Source of the DNA: Pelargonium cotyledonis
Lineage: Eukaryota; Streptophyta; Magnoliopsida; Geraniales; Geraniaceae
Direction: 5' to 3'
DNA length: 30,173 nt
Assembly: GCA_036897625.1 (NCBI GenBank)
Contig: JAYMTA010000379.1
Location: 1-30,173 of the forward strand
The notes beneath the pieces are model-generated. The model was given only the letters and a program-made list of their open reading frames with translations. It was not told the origin of the DNA and searched no databases. Position 1 is the first letter of the stretch; each line of letters begins with the position of its first letter. The position numbers and the translations under genes are program-made. Shown here piece by piece: positions 1-11,126 of the stretch.

Positions 1-370
1 TAAAAGTATGGTAAAACCTTCTTTCATTCCTTTAGATTTCAACACTCATCCTTTCAAACTCCAGAGTCCTTATGAGGATACTCTAGACAAAATTAATAAT
101 CAATTAGCCCAATTGAATTTTCTGGACAAACCAGAAACTTCAAAAGGTATTAATTTTATTTCCTAATCTGAAGAAATTAATAATTTAGAATAATCATTCA
201 AAGAACCATCTTTTATCAATAAGATGAAAGATGGATCAAAAATCAAACCTTACAAAACCTTTAATTGGTATCCCAGACCAACTCCACCAGATCTTTCGGC
301 ATTTGGCAAATGTGATTGGGCAGCTTTTGGTCCTACCCAATTCTTCGCCAAACAACCGCTAACTAATTAA
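1..370 (+). pseudogene. Decayed endogenous pararetrovirus / Ty3-like retroelement polyprotein fragment
   Basis: One reading frame runs from the left edge (position 2) to a stop at 368-370. It is interrupted by in-frame stops at 164-166 and 191-193. The first part encodes a hydrophilic segment with the pattern LDKINNQLAQLNF. The last part has FNWYPRPTPPDL, which resembles the 'YPRPTPPD' segment I associate with polyproteins of endogenous plant caulimovirids and some Ty3-like elements. After PPDL the resemblance fades. The fragment is cut by the window edge, has no catalytic domain in view and cannot be expressed as one protein. It ends only about 145 bp before the NAPRT start codon. The broken frame is seen directly; the family assignment is from memory and tentative. 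Confidence 0.45.
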
Positions 371-516
371 CTAACTCTGCGTCCTTAACGGTTTCCGCAC
401 AACCCAACAACAACAGTCAGCGATTTCGCATTGTACTGAGAAACAAAACAATACAAACAAACAAAAAAACCTAACATTTGGATTCAATTTCAATTTCGAG
501 GTCGGAGCAGAGAGCA
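371..516 (+). promoter_or_regulatory. 5' leader / proximal promoter of the NAPRT gene
   Basis: About 146 bp separate the end of the retroelement-like frame from the NAPRT start codon. The stretch is rich in CAA and A runs, as expected for a plant 5' untranslated region. There is no ATG in the last 50 bases and no clear TATA box. A reversed CCAAT (gattgg) lies near 313-318, inside the retroelement-like fragment. The transcription start cannot be fixed from sequence alone. Confidence 0.4.
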
Positions 517-3500
517 ATGGAGGCGAAAGCGAAAGAGAAAGCGAACGGACCTTGTGGTGGCATCGGCGTCCATGGACCCACCAATCCCATAGTTACTCCG
601 CTCCTTACGGATCAATACCAGTTCACCATGGCCTATGCTTACTGGAAAGCTGGCAAGCACGACGAGAAAGCTGTGTGAGTCCTCCATTTTCTCATTCTTT
701 CGTTTTGTTTCTTCATTGCTGCCACTACATTCTGTTTGGTTGCTCAAAATTGAGGGAAAATGAAATTAAATGGCATAGATATTTAGTTCTGTGTTGGCTT
801 GGTACTCATCACTACTTCTTCTGCTGCATTCTGTTTAGTTATTCAGAATTTGGAGAAAATAGTTTTTTTCTTCAATAGAAAGATGTGGATTGAATTGAAT
901 GACATGGATTTTTCGTTTCAGTTTTGGTTCTCCTCACTACTACTGCATTCTGTTTGGTTAGTCAGAATTTGGGAGGAACGAAAGGAAAAAAAAAGTTTTG
1001 TTCTTGCATAGAATGTTGTGTGAATTGAATGAAATAGAATATTAGTTTCAGTGTCGGCTTGGCTCTCATCGCTACATCTGCATTCTGTTTAGTTGCTCAG
1101 AATTTGGGGGGAAATATTGAAAGAAAGAACAAAAAGTTTTGTTCTTCAATAAAAAGATGTGTATTGAATTGAATGACAGGTTTTTAGCTTTAGTTCTGGT
1201 TTACAGTACCATTCTGTAAGGTTGCTCAGAATTTGGGAAAATGAAGAAAAGAAAAAGTTATGTTCCTGCATAGTATGTTGTGGTTTAAATTGCATGACAA
1301 ATATTTAGTTTTAAGTGTTGGTTCAGTACTATTCTGTATGGTTGCTTAGAATTTAGGGGAAATGAAAAATACAAAGAAGAAGAAAAAAAAAACTTTGTTA
1401 TGGCATACAATGGTGTGGATTGAATTGAATGACATATAATTTGCTTCAGGTATTGGTTTTCAGAACTGTTCTGTTTGATTGCATAGAAATTGGAAAAAGT
1501 GAAGAATAGAAGGAAGAAAAAAAAGTTTTGTTCTTCAATAGAAAGACGTGGATTGAATTGAACGACAGAGATTTTTAGCTTCAGTTTTGGTTTACAATAC
1601 TAATCTGTTTGGTTGCTTAGAAATGTGGGGAAATGAAGAATAGAGAAAAATGTTTTGTTCTTGCATAGAATGGTGTGGATCGAATTGAATGATTGAGATT
1701 TTTTGTTTCATGCATTGGTTTACAATGCTACTCTGTTTGGTTGCTAAGAATTAAGAAGAAAATGAAAACTAGAAAAGGTTTAGTTCTTAAATAGAAAGGT
1801 GTGGATTAAATTGAATGAGAGAGCTATTCAACTTAGTGGATTAAACTGAAAATGGGAAACAAAATCAAAAAGTACATTTAGTGAGTTCCTATTTCGTATA
1901 TAATTAGTTGGACAGCAAATTTGATTTGTTTAGTTTCAGTATTGGTTTATTTAGTGCTGTCTGAATTGTTTTCAAGAAATCAGTTTATTGGGCTTCTGCG
2001 TCACATTGTCAAGTTCACTTTATGTGAGCTCCATTTCGTATATATTCATTATTTACTAAGTAGCTTCTTATGTTCAAATATTGACAAATTGCAATGGTGT
2101 TCCAGGTTTGATTTATATTTTCGGAAAAACCCTTTTTGTGGTGAATACACTATATTTGCTGGTCTAGAGGAATGCATAAGGCTCATTGCTAATTTCAGAT
2201 TCACAGAGGAGGAGATTAATTTTGTTCGTAAATTCTTGCCTGGTACATGTGAGGTAAATCACTTCAAATTGTTGTGAGGATAAAATATAGGCCGAAAGTT
2301 TTTTATTATGACTCCAACCATACACACATTTTAGAAATCATCTTCAGACTAGTTTTACAATCACTGTTTTAAAGAAACAACTTTAGCTGAGTCATAATGT
2401 TCTTGTATACACAAGTTTCGCATTGTTTTATCTTTATGACTGAAGAATAGGTGATATATCGACATTTTGTATCAAAGATTCATCACGAGTATCTGGTACA
2501 TTTTCGTGCACAATTAACTGAATATCTTTTTTTGTTGCTCATAGTATTGTACATTTTTTTCCATTAAGCTCTTGGTTCTTAAAAGATGCTTCTCCTTAGG
2601 TTTGACATTCATCACAGTAAATCATGAGTACCATAATTATCATGGTAGATCATTAGGGATACTTTATCAATTAAAGGAGCTGGGATCATGCTATCTATTG
2701 TTAAATGTAAATGTTCTGTTATATGTATGATCCACTTTTTTGCTTTCATTTGCTCTTACGGTATGAAATCATGCAAGTTACTCTAATAATATAAAGAATT
2801 TTCACAACACGGTTTTGCTTCTCTTCTGGTAGTTTTCAGATTGATTAGATCGTATGTTCTTATACTTTCAATAGTTAATTTCACCTATTAAATAAATAGT
2901 TGACTCATTATTTTATTTTCATAAATTATAGGATGCCTTTTTTGACTATCTTAGAGGATTGGACTGTTCTAAAGTTGAGGTGTATGCTGTTGCAGAGGGA
3001 TCAGTTGTTTTCCCGAAGGTACCTCTAATGAGGATTGAAGGGCCAATTGCTGTGAGTACCATTTCAAAAAACTGTTCTTCAGTTGCTTTACTCATTGAAC
3101 GCGACATATTATTCCTTATTTACCTTATTTCAAACTCATTGACTTCTACTAGTTGACATATTATGGGAAAACTTAAAATAGATATACATAAACATACAGT
3201 TTTTTTGGGAATGAGGGAGTAACCAAATGCATATATGCTGTTCAAGGTGGTTCAACTGCTGGAAACTCCATTTTTGAATCTTATCAATTATGCATCATTA
3301 GTTACCACAAATGCTGCAAGGCATCGGTTTGTTGCTGGAAAATCAAAGCTTCTACTTGAATTTGGGCTTCGACGGGCTCAGGTTGGTGATCCTTTGTCAC
3401 ATCAATTTACAGTGCCAATCCATGTTTATCTTTATGAAAAGATCTCTTCATCTTATGTATAGGGACCTGATGGTGGGCTATCAGCTTCAAAATACTGCTA

Positions 3501-4358
3501 CATAGGAGGTTTTGATGCAACAAGGTAATTTCCATTGAAACTATCCAATGTTGCACTCTGGACCCTGCAGTTGTCATATGTCAATTGTTAGTGATTAAAT
3601 ATTCCTTGTAGATACATTTAGAAGCATTACACTTCTAAAAATGTACACTCTAACATCTATTCTCGATGACTCGTCTCTTCTACTTCTTGTCCCTTTTCTT
3701 TCAAATTATGTTTGTTCGATTAAGTCACTCGCTTATAATTATTTCTACTTGATTTACACTTTTTATTTTGCTGCGCATTCACAGCAACGTTGCTGCCGGG
3801 AAATTATTTGGGATTCCACTTCGTGGAACACATTCCCATGCATTTGTTAGTTCTTTTATGGTATGTAATGTTTACAGGGAACTTCAGTTCATTTATCTTC
3901 TGTGTTTAAAAGGAGCAAGGTTAAAACAAAACAAAAATTAATGAGCAAGTTCAGTTTACATTTTATATTCACATATTTCGACAATTATGCTTAATGTAGC
4001 ATGCCTTGTAAAGTGTTTGCAACAAATGCCCAAGAGCAGCAAACTGGACCTGTCTTACATTTTGACGATCTACAGTTATATGTTCTACATCTCTATTTCC
4101 TTTTCACATCACTTTATTTTTATTGCAGAGCCCGGATGAGATCATTGATAAATCATTACGTAGCCATGATGGCTCAAGTACTTGTAAAGATTTTGTGAGT
4201 ACGGTTCAGACATGGTTAACAAAAATTCAGGTATGGTCCTGCTTTTTTTAATTAAAAAAATGAATCCATGAACAGAATGAAATTATAGTTTTACACCTTG
4301 ATTAAAATTCTGATGCCAAAATCTTCGAACTTTTCCAGATTTTGGCATTATAATTTGG

Positions 4359-4396
<38 letters not shown>

Positions 4397-7300
4397 TCCC
4401 TCCTAGTTTCTCTAACTTTCTCCTCCTTCTTCTTCTTAAGATATTTTCTTGAACATGAGTAACTTGCCTCCAACAATAGCATACAAAAGAAAAGAGTAAC
4501 TCTTCTAAATATCCAAATTTCGGCGCTAGATTCTGAATTTTTTGAGTTGTTCTGCGATAGAATATTTGTTGGATTGTGAACCTACAATTTGCCAACTCCA
4601 GAGTTTTTTTATAAAAAAAAAAAAAATCAGGATATGGACCAACTCCAAAAAAAGTTGTCAGTCCAAGAGGTGTAGAACTATTTTACTCTTATATGAATAT
4701 GCAGATAGTGATCAGTACATGTTACACTCACTGGATGTATAACTTGCTATGCTAGTTCTTTCTGTCTTGCCTTCAGTATCAGATTTATTCAGGGTATAAT
4801 TTGCACATGCTATGCAGAGGTCAAATTCATTACGTGGCACTTTTGGTGAGACAAACGTAAGCGAGCTTGCAGCTTTCATGTCATATGCCTTGGCGTTCCC
4901 GACCAACTTTCTAGCTCTTGTAGACACATATGATGTAAGCTCTCGTTTTGCATATTTCTCAGTTGAGAAGTTATCTTTCATTTCTATACATTGTTTAGCA
5001 ATAACCTATCAACATTGTAATTCTCTTAGGTTTATAACTGTTAAAGTATCACACATCAAAAGAATGAGAAGTTTGAGATCACTTGGTAAATGATATACTA
5101 GATGGGATCTTCTCTACACATAATAGCTTAAGCTTTTGGATTTGAGTCAAGTTTAACATGGTATTGGAGTTGGTTTGGTTTGGCTAGTGACTCGTCTATG
5201 TTGCCTTCTTGTTAACTTTAGTCCAAGGATCCCAATTTGAAAGAATGTGAAGTATGAGACCGCTAGATATATTGGTTGGGCTCTCCACCTAATAACTTAA
5301 CCTTTTGGATTTGAGTCAAGTTCAACAATAACCTAACAAACTCACACACCTTAAACTAATGAATTATACTTTAGTGGATTGTGTGTTTAAGGTGGTTGAT
5401 TCCTCATTATAAACCTGAAATTTATCAAATTTAGCTGTAAGAACTCGGGGAAAATAGAAAGAAAGACTAGCAACTATATATATATATATATATCTCATTT
5501 GGCTAGCATAATCTATGAAGGCTATCTCCAGTCTTTCCTCCATAACGCAACAGTAATTGTACTAAGATGAAAGTTTGAATATTTTCCAGAAAAGGCCATG
5601 ACTGATGTTCTTTCATTAATTCTGAAAGTTATTGATAAATTTGTTGTTAACTTTCTTTAAACTGATCAAAAAAATATCAAGTGCTCTCTTTATATATGTA
5701 GCATCTTGCCCTGCTCCTAGTGTGTGTAGTGTGCATCAGGATGTGCTAGATATTGCATTGTACATCAACAGAATGAACTTTGGCTCTTAGCTCATTTGTA
5801 GTCCTATATGATGCTCTCTGAAACATTGATACTCTCCAGTTGGTGATAATTTGTGTTTACTTATCAATACTATTTTTTTTAACAATGCGGATCTGTGGTT
5901 TTATTCTACAAGGTTATTAGGAGTGGAGTCCCCAACTTTTGTGCTGTTGCTCTTGCTCTCAATGACTTGGGGTATGTACTAAAGGTTTAAAATGAAAAAT
6001 TGATTTGAAGCATCTTAATAGCGATACTATCTCTGTCATATTATTAACTGGTCGTATTTCCAATCATTATGGTATCAAAATGTACTTTGAGCAATTTATG
6101 GATGTGGTTATGGTAAAAAAAAAAAAAAGTTGAATTTACAGCTACCTCCACTGAACTTCCTTTTTGCACGTTATTACTATTTTTTTTTTTTTTTGCAACA
6201 CATAACTACCTTTTAACTTTTCCAAAACCATTTTGTCAGTTATAAATTAACAGATTATTATGTTAGTTTGATTCTGTGCAAGTCTCCTATTTTAAACTAT
6301 GGCGATAATTTTCAGATTCTGACCAATTTTTAGGATCCTATGATTGCACGTAGGGGTGAATCATAATACAAAATGGTAATTTTGGAATTTTACAAAATGT
6401 TATAAGAGAATTTGCACATGACTAAACTAATATCATATTTTGTTAATAATTATGACCGACATAATGGTTTAAAAAAATTATGATAGTTATGTGTGTGAAA
6501 ACAAGTCAAGTAGTATGTTTCATGAAAAAAGTAATGAATAATCATGTGCCGAAGAGACATAGTTTAGAATAGATGTACAACTTTCCCTAAAAACTAGGTA
6601 TAACAACAGAATGAGCAACTAAAACAATAGTTTTATCATGATAATGACTTTCAACTTGATGGATATAGCATAAAGTGGTATTCACAAAAATGGTTTAATC
6701 ATGGCAATATCATGCCTTTATGTCTTCCTACATACATAAAGTGGATATGCACTGTGCAGGTACCATGCAGCAGGCATTAGATTGGACTCTGGTGACCTTG
6801 CATACTTGTCTTGCGAGGCCCGAACCTTCTTTCGTGCAATTGAGAAGCAATTTGGAGTTGTTGATTTCGGGAATATGATGATTACTGCCAGTAATGACCT
6901 CAATGAGGAAACTCTCGATGCTTTGAACAAACAGGTGCTTGCCCATATTGTCATTTTTTAGACTTAGTCCCCATCATGATTTTTTCAAATAAAAAAATCT
7001 TGGACCTTGGCGAAGTTATAGTTTTACACCCTTACACATAAGATCCTGGCATTTAATGATTATTTTTTTTACAATTAGCCACAATTTTTTCTTTTTTTAT
7101 GGAAATTATTTGTTTTTCTTTAGTATGTTATTGTTGGTTGTGAGCAAAAGTTTGAGAGGAAGACAAAGAAGATGATGAAGAAGAAAAATGTGAGTTAGAG
7201 CTAGGTAAATTATAAAGAGAAGAAAGTACGTGAAAGTAAAAGAAAAAATATCTAAATTTCAGTTCATGATTAGGAAAGAAAAAATATCTAAATTTCAGTT

Positions 7301-10300
7301 CATGATTTGGAAAAGTAAACAAAATAAAGATAAAGACTGAATCTATAAAAAAAATTACAGTCAGTTGCTGAAATATCTTACCATTGTACTTTCATATAGT
7401 CAAATGAGAACTTATCCACAGCTAACTTTGCTAAGCAACCAGTTTTGTTTTGTTCATTGTATGCATAACTTCCGAAATATTTGTTTCATGCTACAAATCT
7501 CATTCAGTCTGGAGAGAAAATACAGCATTGGGATGTTAGGAAAAAAGGGTTAGCTTTGTGTTTGTGTTTCAATATCAGAACTGAAGTCGTCCAAGAAAGA
7601 AAAAAAAAAAGTCCTTTACTTAATTAGTTCAGTTTTTGTTAGGGATTATGAAGTATGAAACTAATTTTATGTTTAAATGGTTCTCCAACTATTAAAAACT
7701 GTCCAAAATAGTCTTTGATGTTACCTTTCGGCTTTCGTTAATTTTGTATTAGTTTTGCTGACATGGTATACAAAAATTCCAAACCAATATCTAACTGTTG
7801 TTAGTGTTATGTATCATTTTCATCGGCTTTCAATAGTTGGGAGACCATTTTAGCATAAAATTAGCTCAGAGACTATTTTTTGTAGCTTTTTTCCTTCTCT
7901 TTTAGGGTTTAGGAGTTGTGTTTGGGGATGAAGAATGACTTGGCTTCATCTTTTTCACTTTCGGAAAACAGGGCCATGAGGTTGATGCATTTGGAATTGG
8001 GACCAATCTGGTTACGTGCTATTCTCAAGCTGCTTTAGGCTGTGTTTTCAAGCTTGTTGAGATACAAGGTCAACCTCGCATCAAACTTTCTGAAGATGTT
8101 TCAAAGGTCCGGTAACATAATAAACTTTTGGTTTCTCACTGATTCCACATTTCATAAAACTTTCCTCGTCTTTCCTTTTTCTAGGTCTCTATTCCATGTA
8201 AAAAGCGATGTTACAGATTGTATGGCAAAGAAGGTTATGCATTGGTAGACATAATGACGGGAGAAAACGAACCACCTCCAAAGGTATTCATTCAACTTAT
8301 ATTGTTTTCATTAAAGGTTAATTCCTTTTGCGCTCCTTAAACTGCTCAAAAGTATTGTATAACATTTAGTCTCTAGTCGTATTATCTTAATGTTTACATC
8401 TCTACACTAGCAAAAAGACTGGTCTAAATCTCGAAAATCAATTTATGACAATTTTGGACCAGTGAATTGACATAATTCTATTTCATTTAACTTCAGGTTT
8501 TCAAATAAATGTTGTACAAATAAAAAATGTTTAATAAAGAAAGAAAATTTAATAATTTCATGTTTTAATCTACGATTTCGGTTATTCTTTTATTTGATTT
8601 CATGCTACTTTTCGAGAGAAACTTTGACAATCTTAGGGTACCAAAATTGTATAAACCAAATATATACTCCCTCTATCCCAAAATAAGTGTCATGTTTCAT
8701 TTGCATTTTTGTGTCAAAATAAGTGTCTCGTTCCTTTTCTTATAAAGTTTATTATGCATGATTACCAATCTTATCCCTGTAATAAGTTAGTTGGTATCCA
8801 TAAATTTGTTGCAACACACGTGCATAGGAAATAGAAGAGTAAATATACAACATTAACTAACGTCTTCTTTTTTTTTTTTCTCAAAATGAAAAGTAGGACA
8901 CTTCCTTTGAGATGGAGGTGGTATTTGTTCTGGAGCAAATGATAACAAAATTGTAGAATTTGTAGTTTTATCTAAGTTAGGTTTCAATCAAAATGTAGCT
9001 TAGGTAACTTAACTAGGGTCAAATCAAGAACACGAACTTTTTGCTGCATTTCATTTTGAACTTCCATCATAATATGGAAAACGATTTTTCAATGTAAAGT
9101 CGTGGATATACTTTTTCATGTAAACTGAAATTTTGTTCCACGAGTATAAAAAGTTTGCAACGCTGAATGATTAAAAAGTAGGATCAAAATAAGTGTACAA
9201 AGGATCTGCTTGCTAACAAAGGAATTAGGTAAAATGGAACCGTCATATCAGATGCCACATCATCTTACATGAAAAAGTATATGCAGTACCTCACGTGTAC
9301 CAATTTGCCTCATTATATTGCATTTTCGATTGTACCTCTTAATTTGCAGGTGGGAGAACGACTTCTATGTCGCCACCCATTTCTTGAATCAAAGAGAGCT
9401 TATGTGGTGCCACAATTGGTCGAGGAGCTTCTCAAGTGTTACTGGCCTGGACTTTCAGGTGAGAGAGCTCTATATATCTTTTCATATATGTGTCAACTTA
9501 GATTTTCTTCAGGAAAACAAAAACTTGTTGCAAACTGTAAGCAAGATTTTGTTGATAACCAAAACGTCTCACCATAAATTAGCTTGTGAAAAGGCACTAT
9601 GTTTTACATGCGGCCAAAATACTCCACTCTCAAAAATCCACGTGATATTTACGCTGAAACGACGTAAAATATCTCTCGAAAAGTTTTATGAGACAACTCA
9701 AATCAAAATTTGAACACAATTATATTGTACTTTACTTTTTCAGAATTTTTAGTGGTATGACATTCATTTAAAACTTTAAAGTTTAACGATGACTAAAATG
9801 TCATTTCACGGTTTTATAACTGTCACCGACCATTTTTTTGTTAGACTAAACCACATTTTTTGCTCCTCTAGAGATGTAACTAAACAGTTTACAGAAAAGT
9901 CTTGTGCTAAAATTTATACCTTTAAACATTTAAACAAGATCACCAAAATTTAACTAAAATACTTGAAAGTCGTCCAAGCTCTTAGTTCAGATTTTTTCTT
10001 CTTCTGCAGATAAACCAAGAGAAAAGTTGCCGGATCTCAAGGACATCAGAGGAAGATGCATAAAACAGCTTGAGCAAATGCGATCTGATCACATGAGAAG
10101 ATTGAACCCAACGCCTTATAAGGTACTGTAAACCACTGCAAAATGAACAAAAAAGAAAACTACGAATTTTCCGAGCAAACCATTATTGCTCGCAAATCCA
10201 ACAGTTATTTTTATAGTATCCAAGCGTGAGCTTGAAATTCTAATGCCGGTGGCATAAAATTCTTGATTTGAATACCGAGCAGGTGAGCGTGAGCACAAAA

Positions 10301-10360
10301 TTGTATGATTTTATTCATTTCCTGTGGCTCAATGAGGCACCAGTTGGGGAGTTGCAGTAA
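517..10360 (+). CDS. NAPRT: Nicotinate phosphoribosyltransferase (15 exons, 561 aa)
   Basis: This cytosolic enzyme converts nicotinate, PRPP and ATP to nicotinate mononucleotide, the entry step of Preiss-Handler NAD salvage. Exons: 517-674, 2106-2253, 2932-3051, 3247-3381, 3463-3524, 3785-3860, 4129-4230, 4818-4934, 5913-5971, 6760-6934, 7972-8106, 8185-8283, 9350-9458, 10010-10122, 10283-10360. All introns are GT-AG and phases close over 1686 nt. Family motifs seen: [13 protein letters not shown] (residues 31-43), [28 protein letters not shown] (178-192), GTHSHAF (222-228, with the family's conserved histidine region), [13 protein letters not shown] (331-343, substrate-binding signature) and FGIGTNL (391-397). 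The C-terminus [19 protein letters not shown] matches plant homologues. The length is close to the Arabidopsis protein (about 557 aa as I recall). The start is the first in-frame ATG. The exon 11 donor (GTCCGG at 8107) is weak, but phase and homology support it. No inactivating change was seen. Confidence 0.95.
729..1835 (+). repeat. Nine-copy degenerate ~125-bp tandem repeat in NAPRT intron 1
   Basis: The intron (675-2105) consists largely of repeating units. Each begins near ttctgtttggttgctcagaa, followed by a purine-rich stretch (gggaaaatgaagaaaagaaa), then gttttgttcttcaatagaaag, gtggattgaattgaatgaca and a tttttagtttcagt-like pyrimidine tract. Unit starts are near 730, 829, 948, 1083, 1212, 1332, 1469, 1602 and 1731, so spacings run from 99 to 137 bp with a mean of 125 bp. 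Units differ by many substitutions and small indels, which suggests an old amplification. Several units end with a branch-point/acceptor-like 'tttcag', but none of these replaces the acceptor at 2105 in the reading phase. Confidence 0.9.
4361..4399. repeat. (CT)n microsatellite in NAPRT intron 7
   Basis: An almost perfect CT dinucleotide run, about 39 bp including the imperfect CCCT end, sits inside the intron between 4231 and 4817. Confidence 0.9.
5034..5332 (+). mobile_element. Miniature LTR retrotransposon (TRIM/SMART-like) in NAPRT intron 8
   Basis: Two related direct repeats, 5039-5158 (120 bp) and 5210-5327 (118 bp), both start TGTTAA and end AACA. They share a nearly identical 3' part (cttttggatttgagtcaagt). 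The first is followed at once by TGGTATTGGAG, a close match to the initiator-Met tRNA primer-binding site TGGTATCAGAG of plant LTR elements. The internal region is only 51 bp (5159-5209) and cannot encode protein. The element is flanked by a perfect 5-bp direct repeat, ataac (5034-5038 and 5328-5332), as expected for a target-site duplication. No clear polypurine tract precedes the second LTR. Total length is 289 bp, very small for an LTR element. LTR divergence indicates an old, non-autonomous insertion. Confidence 0.8.
5475..5493. repeat. (TA)n microsatellite in NAPRT intron 8
   Basis: A short pure TA dinucleotide run within the 978-bp intron that also carries the miniature LTR element. Confidence 0.85.
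6195..6500. mobile_element. Inverted-repeat (foldback/MITE-like) element in NAPRT intron 9
   Basis: The left arm at 6195-6256 (acacataactacc ... aaaaccattttgtcagttat) is matched, reverse-complemented, by the right arm at 6441-6500 (ataattatgaccgacataatggttt ... gatagttatgtgtgtg). The arms are about 60 bp with mismatches and flank an AT-rich centre without a reading frame. A long T run adjoins the left arm. This looks like an old non-autonomous DNA transposon; the superfamily and target duplication were not resolved. Confidence 0.6.
7242..7313 (+). repeat. Two-copy 36-bp tandem duplication in NAPRT intron 10
   Basis: The unit beginning gaaaaaatatctaaatttca and continuing gttcatgattaggaaa occurs at 7242 and again at 7278. 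The copies are nearly identical, so the duplication is probably recent. Confidence 0.85.
7672..7862. mobile_element. Short inverted-repeat element in NAPRT intron 10
   Basis: The left end, tttaaatggttctccaacta then ttaaaaac (about 7672-7700), is matched in reverse complement by the right end, ggctttcaatagttgggaga then ccatttta (about 7825-7857). The ~190-bp element has no coding capacity. It resembles the 'aaatggtctcccaactattg' class of repeats that I recall from many plant genomes. The exact ends and target duplication are uncertain. Confidence 0.55.
8667..8921. mobile_element. Stowaway-like MITE (255 bp) in NAPRT intron 12
   Basis: The left end, CTCCCTCTATCCCAAAATAA then GTGTC, is the classic plant Stowaway terminal sequence. 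The right end, GACACTTCCTTTGAGATGGA then GGTGG, is its imperfect inverted copy. The element is flanked by TA at 8665-8666 and 8922-8923, the expected Stowaway target duplication. It has no reading frame. The interior (ataagttagttggtatcc ... tttgttgcaacacacgtgca) recurs in diverged form at three other places in this window. Confidence 0.85.
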
Positions 10361-10716
10361 GATGAAATCAGAAGAAATGTACAAATTGGTGGTCCAATAA
10401 TAATAGTGCCAATGAATTTGGAGCTTCTACAAATGGTAACATATCTATACATCCAATCTGCATATACATGTTTCATATATTATACCTAATTGAACAGAGA
10501 TTTGCTTCTTTATTCACTAATAAGATTGTTTTTCTTTATGCACCTCTTAAGAGTCTAGTTAGATTTTTTTTTTTTTTTTTGGTCATCTACATTGTCTACT
10601 TTAGTTTCTATGATCATTATTTGGGAACAATTGTAAGCCTACGTTGCCCTAAATTAGGCTTACTGTATGTGAAATATGGCTACCATAAATGGATCTAAAC
10701 AATTATGTATAATAAT
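10361..10716 (+). other. NAPRT 3' untranslated / downstream region
   Basis: AT-rich sequence follows the NAPRT stop codon. An aataataat stretch near 10397-10405 and aatgaa near 10413 could serve as near-upstream polyadenylation elements, and T-rich tracts follow. No reading frame here is supported by homology. Confidence 0.4.
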
Positions 10717-10975
10717 ATTCTCCGTAAAAAAATAATTGACCACTTTTTCATTTTGATAGAGATTAAAAATAATTAATTATGATTAGTTTTTCCTCTTGTG
10801 CCCTATTGTACTCATGTTGTAACAAACTAAAGGTATTTATGAAATAAGTTAGCGTTCCCTCGAGTTTGTTACAACACGTGTCCATTAAAATAGAAATATA
10901 GATATACGGTATTAACTTAATTTTTCTTAAATTAGAAAAAATGTCTGATTGAACTATTTTTCTAAAGTCCAAATT
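10717..10975. mobile_element. Diverged Stowaway-like MITE copy downstream of NAPRT
   Basis: The segment begins attctccgtaaaaaaataat and shares a central block with the intron 12 MITE: aagttagcgttccctcgagt, tttgttacaacacgtgtcca and a gtattaactta block. The right end is too degraded to place exactly. It is a related but older copy. Confidence 0.55.
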
Positions 10976-11126
10976 AGGTCTCAATGCGACGTCATATGAT
11001 ATTCTTCGTTCTATACCTAGCTAATTTTTAGTTCAATTCTTGGTCAAAGTCACTTATACTTCAATCCTTATTACGGTCCAACTCATGTTGGTGGTCACTT
11101 CTAGGTGGCATCGGCACCTCTTGTTG

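Noticed and set aside
729-1835. Possible CRISPR-like array because of regular repeats.
   Set aside because: The units are degenerate along their full length, there are no conserved repeats with unique spacers, and the array lies in a spliced plant intron.
4302-4595. 97-codon minus-strand frame in NAPRT intron 7.
   Set aside because: Much of it is RERERERE translated from the CT microsatellite, and there is no homology.
8107-8112. Alternative donor 'gtaaca' 4 bp downstream of the chosen NAPRT exon 11 donor.
   Set aside because: Using it adds four bases and shifts the frame before the conserved [14 protein letters not shown] segment. The weaker GTCCGG donor keeps the phase.
9318-9713. 131-codon plus-strand frame overlapping NAPRT exon 13.
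   Set aside because: It is a different frame from the homologous exon and runs on into intron sequence without family resemblance.
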